A stretch of 64,000 bases of DNA from CAVTWJ01 sp963849485 (lineage in GTDB: Bacteria > Oederibacteriota > Muellerivitia > Muellerivitales > Muellerivitaceae). The DNA lies in the NCBI GenBank assembly GCA_963849485.1, contig CAWKIF010000102.1, positions 1 to 64,000 of the forward strand, in the 5' to 3' direction. Positions 47,432-55,294 of this stretch are shown here, one piece after another (the stretch's first letter is position 1; every line of letters begins with the position of its first letter). A program made the translations under genes and the position numbers. Under the pieces are notes generated by a model. It did no database searches and was not told the DNA's origin. It saw only the letters and a program-made list of their open reading frames with translations.

Positions 47432-47638
47432 TTATTGCCAGAACCATTTCTTCTTCGCCGGCACGGGTTTGTTCAAGTCTGGGGCGCGTTTGTAGCCGCT
47501 AAATCGTAGTTTATCGCGGGATTCGGATTCCCGATGGTCGGGGTTCATAGGCGGGGGGGTGTTTCCCGCGGCCGGGGTCGCAACGGGTTTCCGCGAGGGG
47601 TCTTCGTTGTTCTGATTGAGGTTAATGGCGTCACTCAT
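47432..47638 (-). CDS. Small hydrophilic protein, 68 aa
   Basis: ATG 47638 has an AGGAAG site at good spacing; a GTG six bases further upstream is less likely. The chain begins MSDAINLNQNNEDPSRKP and ends KKKWFWQ; it is Pro/Asn/Lys-rich with no membrane segment. No known family. The gap to the autotransporter start holds nothing recognised. It precedes the cupin gene on the same strand by reading direction reversed (cupin is upstream, 28 bp away), so the two may be cotranscribed. Confidence 0.5.
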   Translation of the reverse strand: MSDAINLNQNNEDPSRKPVATPAAGNTPPPMNPDHRESESRDKLRFSGYKRAPDLNKPVPAKKKWFWQ

Positions 47639-47671
47639 AGTCACTTCCTTTGTCCGTCCGTGCTGGGCTTC

Positions 47672-48043
47672 TTAGGACGGTTTGATCATCGTTAAAAGCA
47701 TTTTCAAGGGCGTCAGGGCCTTCACCGAATGGGGGACCCCCGCCGGCATCAGGACGCTTTGCCCCACATGGGCATCGCGCTTTTTCGCGTCGACCGTCAG
47801 CTCGACCTTCCCCTCCAAGACCTGCACCATCGCGTGGTAAGGGGACGTGTGCTCAGTCATGGCCTGGCCCTGGTCAAGGGCGAACAGGGTGATGGACCCG
47901 GTCTCGCTCTTCACCAGCACCCGGCTCACAATGGCGCCCTCCGAGACAAGGATCAGTCCGGCGACATCGACGACTTTATCGGGTTCCAGCCCCTGGGGAG
48001 CCTTTTCGCTTTCCACCACGTCCAAAATCGTTCCTTTTTTCAC
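47672..48043 (-). CDS. Cupin-domain protein
   Basis: 123 residues, start GTG 48043 with GAGGAGG five bases upstream. A single conserved cupin barrel: motif 1 around EHTSPYHAMVQVLEGKVELTV and motif 2 around VLMPAGVPHSVKA. Of the usual metal ligands, the Glu-His pair of motif 1 and the His of motif 2 are visible, although spacing is not the classic HxH. Small cupins of this type are metal-dependent enzymes or sensor/quencher proteins; the substrate cannot be read from sequence. About 30 bp separate it from the next small gene, with no terminator, suggesting an operon. Confidence 0.8.
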   Translation of the reverse strand: MKKGTILDVVESEKAPQGLEPDKVVDVAGLILVSEGAIVSRVLVKSETGSITLFALDQGQAMTEHTSPYHAMVQVLEGKVELTVDAKKRDAHVGQSVLMPAGVPHSVKALTPLKMLLTMIKPS

Positions 48044-48215
48044 TGAAGCCTCCTCTGGGTCGAGACCACAAGTCGAGACCCGTGATTTGAGTGTGCCGGT
48101 TTCTACAGAAACCGGCGCCTAAAACATTCTCCGTCAGGATCACCCCTAGGGACCGGATTCATGGGTATCAGAACCCGGCGCCCGGGGGCGTCCCCACTCC
48201 ATTCGCTGTCAGTTC

Positions 48216-48764
48216 TTACTTCGTCTCATCCTTCATTTTATGATCGGATGAATCTTCGCCCTTCGAATCCCCTTTTCCCATCTTGCCCATGGAACAGCCC
48301 ATGCCCATTTTGCAGCATCCCTCTTTAGCCAGAAGGAACTTGGCTTGCTGGCTCGGGCTCAGGATGGCGTCCAACTGGTCCCGATAGCCGTCGCGGATCG
48401 TCTCAAGTTTTTCCTTTTCCGCGTCGATTTTCGCGAGCAGGCCCTTGATCGTGTCATCGTCCGCCTTGGCGTCCAACTTCATCTTCAAGGTATCCTCATC
48501 GACATTGATCTGGTCGCAAAGGCTTTGGGATTCTTTCCTTTGTTTCTTGCAAAGATCCTTGACCTTCCCCGATTGGGAATCGGAAAGATCGCAGGCCTTT
48601 TTACAGCCGTCTTCCCAGCCGCCCTTGTCCCAGCCATGGGCCTCGCTCATTTGCATTCCGTCGTCCTTCGGCATGCCCTCCTCGGCGCGGGCCGACGCGC
48701 CCAACCCCAAAAAGACACCCATCGCCAAAACCGCAAAACCTTTCTTATTAAAAAAACTCGACAT
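48216..48764 (-). CDS. Spy/CpxP-like periplasmic protein with Cys/Met-rich tail
   Basis: 182 residues; GGGGAGG precedes ATG 48764. Signal peptide MSSFFNKKGFAVLAMGVFLGLGASARAEE. The mature helical part has two LTxxQ-like motifs (LSDSQSGKVKD and LSPSQQAKFLLAKEG) around a long amphipathic helix (EDTLKMKLDAKADDDTIKGLL), as in the Spy/CpxP family of periplasmic stress chaperones and metal-resistance sensors such as ZraP/CnrX. Unlike most members it has six or more Cys and a run of Met (CCKMGMGCSMGKMGKG) followed by a Lys/Glu/Asp/His-rich end. Those clusters suggest metal binding, most likely Cu, Zn or Ni; this is inference. It is monocistronic. Confidence 0.75.
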   Translation of the reverse strand: MSSFFNKKGFAVLAMGVFLGLGASARAEEGMPKDDGMQMSEAHGWDKGGWEDGCKKACDLSDSQSGKVKDLCKKQRKESQSLCDQINVDEDTLKMKLDAKADDDTIKGLLAKIDAEKEKLETIRDGYRDQLDAILSPSQQAKFLLAKEGCCKMGMGCSMGKMGKGDSKGEDSSDHKMKDETK

Positions 48765-48961
48765 GAAAACCTCCCCTGGTGAATCTGAATTTAAAAAAAC
48801 TCCGTAAGTTAAGTTACGGAGATTTGGACGCTAGGGTAAGGGATGGGGGCTGATATATAAAAATCATCCGGGACGCGAAAAGAAAATTATCAGAATGATT
48901 CGAGCGGGCAGGGCGCGATCAATTTGATCGACTTGATCTTCGGAACTAAAAAAACCATTGA

Positions 48962-49049
48962 ACCGCCAAGACGCCAAGAACAACTAGATAATCGATTTTT
49001 AAAATCTTTAAACCCTGATTGTTTTTGCCTTTCTTGGCGTCTTGGCGGT
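48962..49049. repeat. REP-like hairpin with 19-bp arms
   Basis: ACCGCCAAGACGCCAAGAA at 48962-48980 is the exact reverse complement of TTCTTGGCGTCTTGGCGGT at 49031-49049, with a 50-base loop. The arm sequence also occurs at 2451-2475. No gene lies in 48765-49076. Confidence 0.8.
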
Positions 49050-49076
49050 AAAAATCGTCTTTGCTTTGAGGTTTTG

Positions 49077-49799
49077 CTACAAGTCATAGATACTTTCCTC
49101 ATTGTTCTTCGATCTTCGATTGAGCTCTTTGCGGTAGGTTTTCCATTGGGGCATGAAACGCCCCATCAGGCCGTAAAAGCGCTGGTTGTGCGAGGGCTCC
49201 AACAGGTGCGCCATCTCATGCACCAGGACATATTCCAGGTACTTCGGGTCTTTCTGCGCCAGGTCGGCGTTGAGGCGGATCACGCCTTTTCGGGTATGGC
49301 AGGTTCCCCACCGGGTTTTCATCTTCCTCACGTGAAAACTCTTCACTTGAACCCCCACTTGGGGGCCCCATCGGGCGGCCAGCGGCGGCAGGGCTTGTTG
49401 AACCAATTCCCCATACCACCGGGCCAAAAGCTTAGCCTTCTGGGCCGCTCCCGCGCCCTTGCGAACCTGTAAGCAGATCCGGTCCTCTTCGAGGCTAACA
49501 CTCGGCTTTCCCCGCTTTTCCACAAGCTTCAGGGGATAACCCTTTCCCCAAACCGGGTGCAACTCGCCTTCTATATAGAGGGGAGGGGCGGTCCATCCCC
49601 CTTCCCGGATTCTCTTTTGCTGACGATTGATCCAATCGATCTTGGAAAGGGCGAAGTTCCGGATCTTCGCGGGGTCCATCCGTAAGGGCGCGGTGATCCC
49701 CACCCGCCCGTCGGGGGGGTAAACCCGCAGGTGCATGTGGCGGATGTTCTTGAGGGTGATGGTTAAAGTGATTTCCCCCAATTGAAGCGTGTCGTTCAT
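49077..49799 (-). CDS. YgjP-like zinc metallopeptidase (SprT/WSS1 type)
   Basis: About 240 residues from ATG 49799, which has an AAGGA site; an ATG six codons upstream lacks one. It has the HExxH zinc motif in VHEMAHLLEPSHN, with the third histidine six residues after the second, near the C-terminus. That arrangement and the flanking KTRWGTCHTRKGVIRLNADL and QRFYGLMGRFMP regions match the YgjP-like (DUF45) family. Length matches the family. Such proteases are thought to act in DNA-repair or protein quality control; some neighbours of restriction systems carry them, but none is here. It stands alone between a REP hairpin and small phage-like genes. Confidence 0.88.
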   Translation of the reverse strand: MNDTLQLGEITLTITLKNIRHMHLRVYPPDGRVGITAPLRMDPAKIRNFALSKIDWINRQQKRIREGGWTAPPLYIEGELHPVWGKGYPLKLVEKRGKPSVSLEEDRICLQVRKGAGAAQKAKLLARWYGELVQQALPPLAARWGPQVGVQVKSFHVRKMKTRWGTCHTRKGVIRLNADLAQKDPKYLEYVLVHEMAHLLEPSHNQRFYGLMGRFMPQWKTYRKELNRRSKNNEESIYDL

Positions 49800-49930
49800 C
49801 CCAGTCCTTGTTTCCATTGAATTAGGATAGGAAATATTAATAAATGGTGACTGACCACACGCCCCTACTTCATTAACTTCCCCGACCAGAGCGCATCCAG
49901 GAATACTTAACCAGGAAAAGCTGGGGCTTC

Positions 49931-50115
49931 CTATGAGTCAATTTTAATGATTTCGCAAATCTCGTTCATGACGGCTCTTTCAATCTCATCCTTTATCGTT
50001 TCTTCATTGGGTTTTTCCGTATACTTATGGGCCCGGTTCCAGCCGTAAGCGGTTCCTTCTTCTACGGACGCGATAGAATTTCATAAATATCAGCCTTCAA
50101 TTTAACTTTCGGCAC
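49931..50115 (-). CDS. Phage-type small protein, one-base frameshift
   Basis: Not an intact frame. From GTG 50115 the frame reads PKVKLKADIYEILSR and meets a stop; shifting by one near 50062 continues with SVEEGTAYGWNRAHKY, TEKPNEETIKDEIERA and VMNEICEIIKIDS up to a TAG at 49931. The EEGTAYGWNRAHKYTEKPNEE core matches a small protein family common in tailed phages and prophages (EGVxxGxxRAHKHTDTP). It is followed eight bases downstream, across the same strand, by a 144-residue protein that also looks phage-like. A real gene with a sequencing or natural frameshift is likely. Confidence 0.5.
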
Positions 50116-50123
50116 AGTTCATC

Positions 50124-50558
50124 TCAACACCACAAATGTTGCCTTATGTCGATAAGACGATGGAGCATTTCATCGTCCATAACGCGGATCTTGTCCTCAA
50201 GTTTCCGATGGGAGGCGCTAGCCCTCTTATCCTCATGCAGCACGACATGCGTCGAAGATTTTCCATCAGGGTTGGGAACCAAAGTGTATTTATAAGTCTT
50301 GGCCCATTTTCTCAGTGCCTTTTGTTCATCCTTTTGCAACTGGGGCCGGATTACTTTCCAATAACGATAGAGGACCTGAAGCTCTTTCCATTGTTTTTGA
50401 TGGTAGGGGTCGTAATCGTAATCCGTAATCTTCTGCGGTTTTTCCTTCTCGATAAAGTCCTCCAGGAGTTGAAAACAGGCATAAAGCATCACCCGGTCTT
50501 TATCGCACCACTTACTATCCTTCTTCAAATCTGAAATTTTAAGAGTGTTGCCAATCAT
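50124..50558 (-). CDS. Hypothetical protein, probably phage-derived
   Basis: 144 residues, mixed charge and aromatic-rich, with no membrane segment or signal peptide. Segments such as SKWCDKDRVMLYACFQLLEDF, DYDPYHQKQWKELQVLYRYW and RQHLWC remind me of hypothetical proteins in phage genomes that begin with a WCDxDxxMLYAxFxLLxDF pattern, but I cannot name a family. ATG 50558 has an AGGTG-like ribosome site inside an AGGT...ACCT inverted repeat. It sits beside a second phage-like small protein and upstream of the HigBA module on the same strand. Confidence 0.6.
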   Translation of the reverse strand: MIGNTLKISDLKKDSKWCDKDRVMLYACFQLLEDFIEKEKPQKITDYDYDPYHQKQWKELQVLYRYWKVIRPQLQKDEQKALRKWAKTYKYTLVPNPDGKSSTHVVLHEDKRASASHRKLEDKIRVMDDEMLHRLIDIRQHLWC

Positions 50559-50603
50559 AGGTAAACACCTACCTGTTTTTATTAATCACAATCTGTCGGT
50601 TTG

Positions 50604-50939
50604 TCAGCCTTCCACCGAATATTTTCCCGCCATTTCATATAAGAGCTTTTTGGTGGTATCGGGATGGGTGATCAGCCCTTCCGCCCAATAACCAACAGAG
50701 GCTGGAATGGGGTTTTTGCCCTGTTCCCATTTTTTTACGGTTTCCGGGCTCACCGCCATGATCTTCGCGAATTGCGGCTGTGAAACCTTCAAGATGCTCC
50801 GCGCTTCCTTAATGTCTTTGCCCGTGGTTCGAATATAGAGGGTCTCCACCTTCACCTTGGCGGGTTTCCCTTGGGCGTACTTGATCGCCTCCCGAAGGCT
50901 TTCCTTGAATAACTTGGATGCTTTTCTAGTTTTTTTCAT
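50604..50939 (-). CDS. higA: HigA-type antitoxin (XRE helix-turn-helix)
   Basis: 111 residues starting at ATG 50939, inside the end of the toxin gene by 14 nt. The longer frame upstream belongs to another frame of the toxin and is not used. The helix-turn-helix is clear: KEARSILKVSQPQFAKIMAVSPETVKKWEQGKNPI, i.e. the SQPQFAKIMAVSPETVKKWEQG stretch of HigA/XRE antitoxins. HigA binds DNA and the HigB toxin, neutralising it and repressing the operon. The toxin-first gene order and overlap match HigBA. No separate promoter is seen. Confidence 0.85.
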   Translation of the reverse strand: MKKTRKASKLFKESLREAIKYAQGKPAKVKVETLYIRTTGKDIKEARSILKVSQPQFAKIMAVSPETVKKWEQGKNPIPASVGYWAEGLITHPDTTKKLLYEMAGKYSVEG

Positions 50940-51324
50940 TTGGTGCCCCCTGGGATTGCTCGTAAGATTTTTTGATGATCTCAGCGGTTCTTTTAAATAG
51001 TTTGATCTCACCCGATGTAAGATCCGTCTTTTTTCGATGGTCGTAAACCATGAAAAGATAAATGTCATGTTGTATCCGAAAAAGCATATAGATGAATCTA
51101 AAACCACCGCTCTTACCGATGTTACGGCTTGGCGATTTGGCCCTTCCCTTTACCCAACCACCAGAACCCCTGATCTCATCCAACTTCCCGGACACTACTT
51201 CTAATTTGATGCTTTCCCCCACCGCATCATGCAGTTTAGGCTCTAATTTGTTCAGTTCTTTTAGGTCATATTGGCGTAGCCTAATGCGATTATGACTAAT
51301 TTCGGAAATCTTTATGTCTTCCAT
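50926..51324 (-). CDS. higB: HigB/RelE-type toxin
   Basis: 132 residues. The RelE-fold core is visible: KLEPKLHDAVGESIKLEVVSG near the N-terminus, GGWVKGRAKSPSRNIGKSGGFRFIYMLFRIQHDIYLFMVYDHRKKTDLT, where the Arg/Lys-rich strand and YLFMVYDHRKK match mRNA-interferase toxins of the RelE/HigB superfamily. The C-terminus (EIKLFKRTAEIIKKSY) overlaps the antitoxin start by 14 nt. Such toxins cleave mRNA on the ribosome when the antitoxin is lost. No restriction of host range can be read from sequence. The module lies next to phage-like genes. Confidence 0.85.
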   Translation of the reverse strand: MEDIKISEISHNRIRLRQYDLKELNKLEPKLHDAVGESIKLEVVSGKLDEIRGSGGWVKGRAKSPSRNIGKSGGFRFIYMLFRIQHDIYLFMVYDHRKKTDLTSGEIKLFKRTAEIIKKSYEQSQGAPNEKN

Positions 51325-51630
51325 GAATATTCCTAATCACAAGATATAGTATTATATACCACACCTTTCAATCCGATTCAATTGGGATTAAACGAGGCTA
51401 ATCCTACTAGCCAACCCGTCCGAGCTACTTAAACAGGGGCGAACGGATAGCCCTTCGCTGGGATTTGGTTGTTTATCGGTTTACGTGCGGACTGTCTCCT
51501 ACATTGAAACCACAAGTTTCGAGGTGAGGTTTGGTGATCCCTAACAAATGTCAAATTCAATAACATTCCATAATCCATTTGTTGTGATGGGCGAAATTCC
51601 CGGCCAATTGCATTGGGCAATTGGGGCCAA
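51325..51630. other. Intergenic region with a hairpin-bearing element
   Basis: No gene. It holds an element at about 51483-51545 (see the related copy at 52495-52545) and, at about 51602-51626, an inverted repeat around CCAATTGC/GCAATTGG. The higBA promoter should also lie here. Confidence 0.45.
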
Positions 51631-52363
51631 CTATCTGTCCCTATTTGGCGAATTTTCCCCGCCCCTAGCGTCTTTTTTACCGAAAAGAGCCAGGAGCCTG
51701 AGGAACAGGTTGATGAAGTCCAGGTACAGTTCCAACGCGCCGTAGATGGATTCCTTGACCTCCCGTGCGCTTCCCTCCTCCGTCCCCGCCTCGTCCAGGG
51801 CCTTCAGTTTCTGGGTATCGTAGGCGATCAGCCCGGTGAAGATGAAAACGCCCAGGACATTGACGACCCATTCCACCCCCGAGCTGTTGAGGAAGAGGTT
51901 GACCAGCGAAACCAGTATGATGCCCAAGAGGCCGAACAACAGCACGTGCCCCCAGCTGGTCAGGTCATGGTCGGTGAAAAAGCCGTAGAGGGACATCAGG
52001 AAAAAGACGAGGGCGGTCCCGAAAAAGAGGCTGATGATCGATTTCAGCGCGAAAACGCAGAAGATGACCGACAGGGTCAGGCCCGAGGTCAGGCAATAGA
52101 GGAGGAACAGGGTAATCGCCCAGCCGGTGGAAAGTTTTTTCATGTTCGCCGCCAGGCCGAACACCAGCAGGATCTCGACCACCAGGAGAATCTCGAAACC
52201 CCCCCGGTTGCCCAGAATGGCGCGGGCCATGGCCTGGTTAAAGGCCGTGAAAACCGCCGTGATGCCGGAAAGGGTGAGCCCCGCGGACATCCAGGTATAG
52301 ACCCAGCCGGAAAAAATTGCGCTGCTCTTTTGAAAAATCCTTGCTCATCGGCAATAGGCCCAT
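51631..52363 (-). CDS. Bax-inhibitor-1/YccA-family membrane protein, frameshifted near 5' end
   Basis: The intact frame from 52290 has the typical seven hydrophobic segments (YTWMSAGLTLSGITAVFTA, GFEILLVVEILLVFGLAAN, GWAITLFLLYCLTSGLTLSV, ISLFFGTALVFFLMSLYGFF, GHVLLFGLLGIILVSLVNLF, VLGVFIFTGLIAYDTQKLK, LELYLDFINLFLRLLALFG). The last acidic loop ending FIFTGLIAYDTQKLK carries the Asp pair conserved in BI-1 channels. The real start is probably ATG 52363, with AAAAGGA seven bases upstream, giving MGLLPMSKDFSK; a one-base shift near 52325-52335, by a T run, then joins SSAIFSGWVYTWMSAGL. BI-1 proteins are pH-gated membrane calcium-leak channels in bacteria. Flanked by two toxin-antitoxin modules. 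Confidence 0.85.
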
Positions 52364-52494
52364 GGGGGAATCCTTTTTAAGGGAATATAGCGACCCAGAA
52401 ATTATAAAAGAGATAGGAACGGGACGATGTAACAATTAAAGTTTGGGGGTAAAGTCAAAATAAGCTTGGATTTGCGCTGGATCGGGGGAACTCC

Positions 52495-52563
52495 AGCCTG
52501 CCACCTAGCACGTACTTTCCAGGTGAGTGCGAGATTTGGTAGTCCCAATTGCTATGGCAATTG
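52495..52563 (-). repeat. Structured intergenic element, related to 51483-51545
   Basis: On the minus strand GGGACTACCAAATCTC is followed by a hairpin CACCT...AGGTG and GGCAGGC. The copy at 51483-51545 reads GGGATCACCAAACCTC, then a GAAAC/GTTTC hairpin and AGACAGTCC. An adjacent CCAATTGC/GCAATTGG repeat at 52544-52563 could act as a transcription terminator for the PIN toxin gene. Confidence 0.45.
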
Positions 52564-52587
52564 GGGACCCTTTTTCACGGACATGTT

Positions 52588-53025
52588 TTAGAAGTTCTTC
52601 TCAAAAGCCTCGATTAAATCGGGGAATCGCTTTTCCAGTAAAAAACGGGGCGTCACCACTTGGGTTTTTCCAATTTTTTTCAAGACCAATAAATCCTGGT
52701 CCCCCGTCACGAGGTATTGCGCATTGGAGCCTGCCGCCAAATCACAAAGGAATTGATCCTTGGGATCCCTTAAGTGGGGCGTGGTAACTGCGGCTTCCCT
52801 GCCAGGCAGGGTAAAGCCCATGATCTCACGGATCAAAACTTCGACCTGTTCATCCGAAAGACTGAATTTCTTCCCCTTCATCGTTCGGGTCAATTCTTGA
52901 AACAGTTTAGGGGATGCGTACAGAGCCAGCAAATCATGTCGGGCCAGATTGAGGATCATCCGATTCAAGCCGGACCAGAAGATGCCGGAAATATATATAT
53001 TGGTGTCCGCGACCGCTCGGATCAA
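52588..53025 (-). CDS. PIN-domain toxin
   Basis: 145 residues. PIN acidic residues are visible: Asp7 in VADTNIYIS, Glu44 in LFQELTRTM, Asp87/Asp90 in RDPKDQFLCD and Asp109 in VTGDQDLLVL, matching the catalytic acidic set of PIN ribonucleases. The length and order match the COG1569-type putative toxin subfamily. The start ATG 53025 overlaps the antitoxin stop by 4 nt (ATGA). PIN toxins cleave specific RNAs when freed from the antitoxin. The gene is the downstream member of the module. Confidence 0.9.
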   Translation of the reverse strand: MIRAVADTNIYISGIFWSGLNRMILNLARHDLLALYASPKLFQELTRTMKGKKFSLSDEQVEVLIREIMGFTLPGREAAVTTPHLRDPKDQFLCDLAAGSNAQYLVTGDQDLLVLKKIGKTQVVTPRFLLEKRFPDLIEAFEKNF

Positions 53026-53285
53026 AGACTGCGGCTTTCCCTAACCAGCCTTACCACATCTGCTTCTTTGAGGTGCGAAAACCCCTTTTTCTTGGCGAGG
53101 GCTTCCGCCCAACGGTAGAAATGTTTGGAGCTGGTCTTTTCCGACACGCCTTTTTGTTTGAGGAACAACCCGAGGGATTCCTCAATGATTTCGCCTAACG
53201 ATTTATCCTGTTCTAATGCGTATTTTTTGGTCTGGCGAAGCAGTTCCCGATCCAACCGAAGGGTGGTTTTTTGCAGAGTTTCCAT
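53022..53285 (-). CDS. Antitoxin of the PIN module (ribbon-helix-helix-like)
   Basis: 87 residues from ATG 53285, chosen because AAGGAGG lies five bases upstream. An in-frame extension reaches 53504 but belongs to an IS3 transposase remnant fused by chance. The N-terminus METLQKTTLRLDRELLRQTKKYALEQDKSLGEIIEESLGLFL has the strand-helix-helix pattern of ribbon-helix-helix antitoxins; the tail (FYRWAEALAKKKGFSHLKEAD) should bind the toxin. Its stop overlaps the PIN toxin start. The short inverted repeat upstream is a candidate operator. Confidence 0.8.
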   Translation of the reverse strand: METLQKTTLRLDRELLRQTKKYALEQDKSLGEIIEESLGLFLKQKGVSEKTSSKHFYRWAEALAKKKGFSHLKEADVVRLVRESRSL

Positions 53286-53301
53286 GGCATCCTCCTTTTT
53301 T

Positions 53302-53325
53302 GCCATATTGCCATATTGACGGCAA
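53302..53325. promoter_or_regulatory. Candidate operator of the PIN module
   Basis: GCCATATT occurs twice with an 8-base period at 53302-53317, and TTGCC at 53308-53312 pairs with GGCAA at 53321-53325. It lies about 20-40 bases upstream of the antitoxin ATG, where an autoregulatory operator is expected. This is inferred from position and symmetry. Confidence 0.45.
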
Positions 53326-53336
53326 AGATTCAATAA

Positions 53337-53576
53337 AAAAATACCAGGAAGATATTCTAACAACTGTTTTTTCCAATTGCTAATCTGGTTCGGATGAACT
53401 TTATATTCCTTTGCAATTTCATTTATGCTGCTGTACCCCTTGATTGCTTCCAAGGCTATTTTTGCTTTTCGTTCGGCGCTATAGTTTTTTCTCTTTCCAG
53501 ACATTTTAAGCTCCTTTCGCTTATTATAATTTAAGTATTTTCCACCTTAAATTATTGTGCATTTTGGGGTACATCA
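53337..53576 (-). mobile_element. IS3-family remnant: left end plus 5' end of orfA
   Basis: On the minus strand the end TGATGTACCCCAAAAT at 53576 matches IS3-family (IS150 type) termini. A ribosome site AAAGGAG precedes the ATG at 53504, and the frame reads MSGKRKNYSAERKAKIALEA, IKGYSSINEIAKEY, KVHPNQISNWKKQLLEYLPGIF, the OrfA helix-turn-helix of IS3 transposases. Similarity stops after codon 56 at about 53337 where the antitoxin leader begins; the frame then continues by chance into the antitoxin. The rest of the element, including orfB, is absent. The remnant marks the edge of the AT-rich region. Confidence 0.85.
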
Positions 53577-53975
53577 TAAATAATCATGGATTATTTATTT
53601 GCTAATTTTTGAATGTTTAAAGACTTATTAGCTTTTTTTCAATTATTTAAATTAATTTATTTACTTAGTATATTTTTATAATTATATACCTTGTTTTTAG
53701 TGCAAATATTAAAAATATGTTATTTTTATTGTTTATAAATAATTCTATAAAGGGAAAGTTATTCCAATTGAAGGGTTTACAAACACTCTGTTTCATAATA
53801 TTTATTTTAAATAAATCTATGCAAAATTTAATTCATCCAAATGTATTGCTAGATTGCACTTGTTTTGAATATTTAGCATTTTAAAATATTCTTAGAAATT
53901 TACTCACTTTCCGGATTTTAATAATAATTTTATCATTTTAGTTCTTTATTAATTCTTAATCATATCAATCATTTT
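53577..53975. other. AT-rich gap with no gene
   Basis: About 400 bases of very A+T-rich sequence between the IS3 remnant and the first recognisable gene of the polysaccharide cluster. Nothing recognised; no terminator, no clear promoter. Confidence 0.5.
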
Positions 53976-55288
53976 TTAGGCACGTGAATATGTATTATTT
54001 ATTTTTTGTTTTATATACCAAAATATTATGAAATACATAAATATGGGCGTGTAATATCTTATAAAAGATAATTTCAACTGTTCTGATATTAATGATATTA
54101 CTAATATAAATAATAAAGTAATTTCTTTATTATTTGTATTTGTTTTATAAATGTAAATCAAATATCTTAATATATTTATTATAAATATTATGAATATGAT
54201 TATTCCTATAATTCCAAAACGTATATAAATTGCTAGTATAATATTATGCGAGACAATTTCGTTACCATTGAACTGCCAAAAATAAAAATTTCCAAAACCT
54301 ATTATCGGAATAGAAGGAACAAGAGAGGGAATCGAAAAATCGTCGCGATCGAAAGCAGCATTATAATTGCTATTTCTAAAATATTCTACAGTGCTGCTAA
54401 GTCTATTAAAAATAGTTAAATCTTTCAAAAAGAAATTATATCCCACAATTATTATTATTAATAATACTGCGCTACGAAAAATAACAACTGACTTGTATTT
54501 TTTTGCTCTGGCATAAAAATAAAATAACAATACTAGCATCATAATATTTATTACAATAAAAGACCTTGATCCGGATAAAATCCACAGAAAATAGCCGCGC
54601 TACCCAATAATATTGATATTTTACTATTTTTGTTAAATATTATCATAGAAATTATCAATACTATAATTGAATAATCAATTAGAAATTCAGCATCGTAAAA
54701 TATTCCGCCATACCTTGTATAACCTGAAGTTATATTAAATATAGGTGCAATTAAATCCGAATAAACAATTGGATTATTTAATGTCAATAAGATCATTAGG
54801 CTATGTGCCAATATAGGAATTGAAATTATTTTTAATAATAAGTTATCGTTTAAAAGGACTTCCTTATAACGTTCCATATTATTCTAAAAAATGGTAAAAC
54901 TGTTAAATACCAAATTGAATTATTAATTAATTGCTTTATGGGTGATATTTTTAAAAGTATATGAGGAAAAACTATCAATATTCGGAATTATTGACAAATT
55001 AAAGATGCCAATCAAAATACCGTATACAATTAAAAAGGTAACTATAAATACCAATTTGTAAACTTTATCAAGCTTAATATTCAAATCGAACATATAAAAT
55101 ACCCAAATCATCATAACACTTAGTGGGATTTGAATACTACTTGTATCGATGAGATGAAAATTAAAATAATTAATCGAAAAATCTATTGGGATAATAATGA
55201 AAAGCAATTTTAATGCTATCTTTTTTTGATTTCCTAAGATTAAAATAATTAAAACAAAAGGTAGGGTATAAAGAATGAAAGCTATCAT
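53976..55288 (-). pseudogene. O-antigen polymerase/ligase-like membrane protein, several frameshifts
   Basis: Three successive frames read as one polytopic protein of about 430 residues: LYTLPFVLIILILGNQKK...IPLSVMMIWVFYMF, then ISIPILAHSLMILLTLN, AAIFCGF/FLWILSGSRSFIVINIMM, and YNAAFDRDDFSIPSLVPSIPI. SGSRS-type motifs and the long periplasmic loop after them are typical of O-antigen ligases (WaaL) and Wzy polymerases. Shifts are required near 54590, 54865-54885 and 54925-54945. With an ABC exporter in the cluster, ligase is more likely than polymerase. Whether the breaks are decay or read error is unknown. Confidence 0.65.
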
Positions 55289-55294
55289 AATAAA

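Noticed and set aside
51400..52560. Possible integron cassettes (TA modules with hairpins between)
   Set aside because: No GTTRRRY/RYYYAAC core sites at the element ends, and the elements do not flank each gene.
53304..53504. Antitoxin gene starting at 53504
   Set aside because: The first 56 codons are IS3 orfA; the AAGGAGG at 53285 defines the true antitoxin start.
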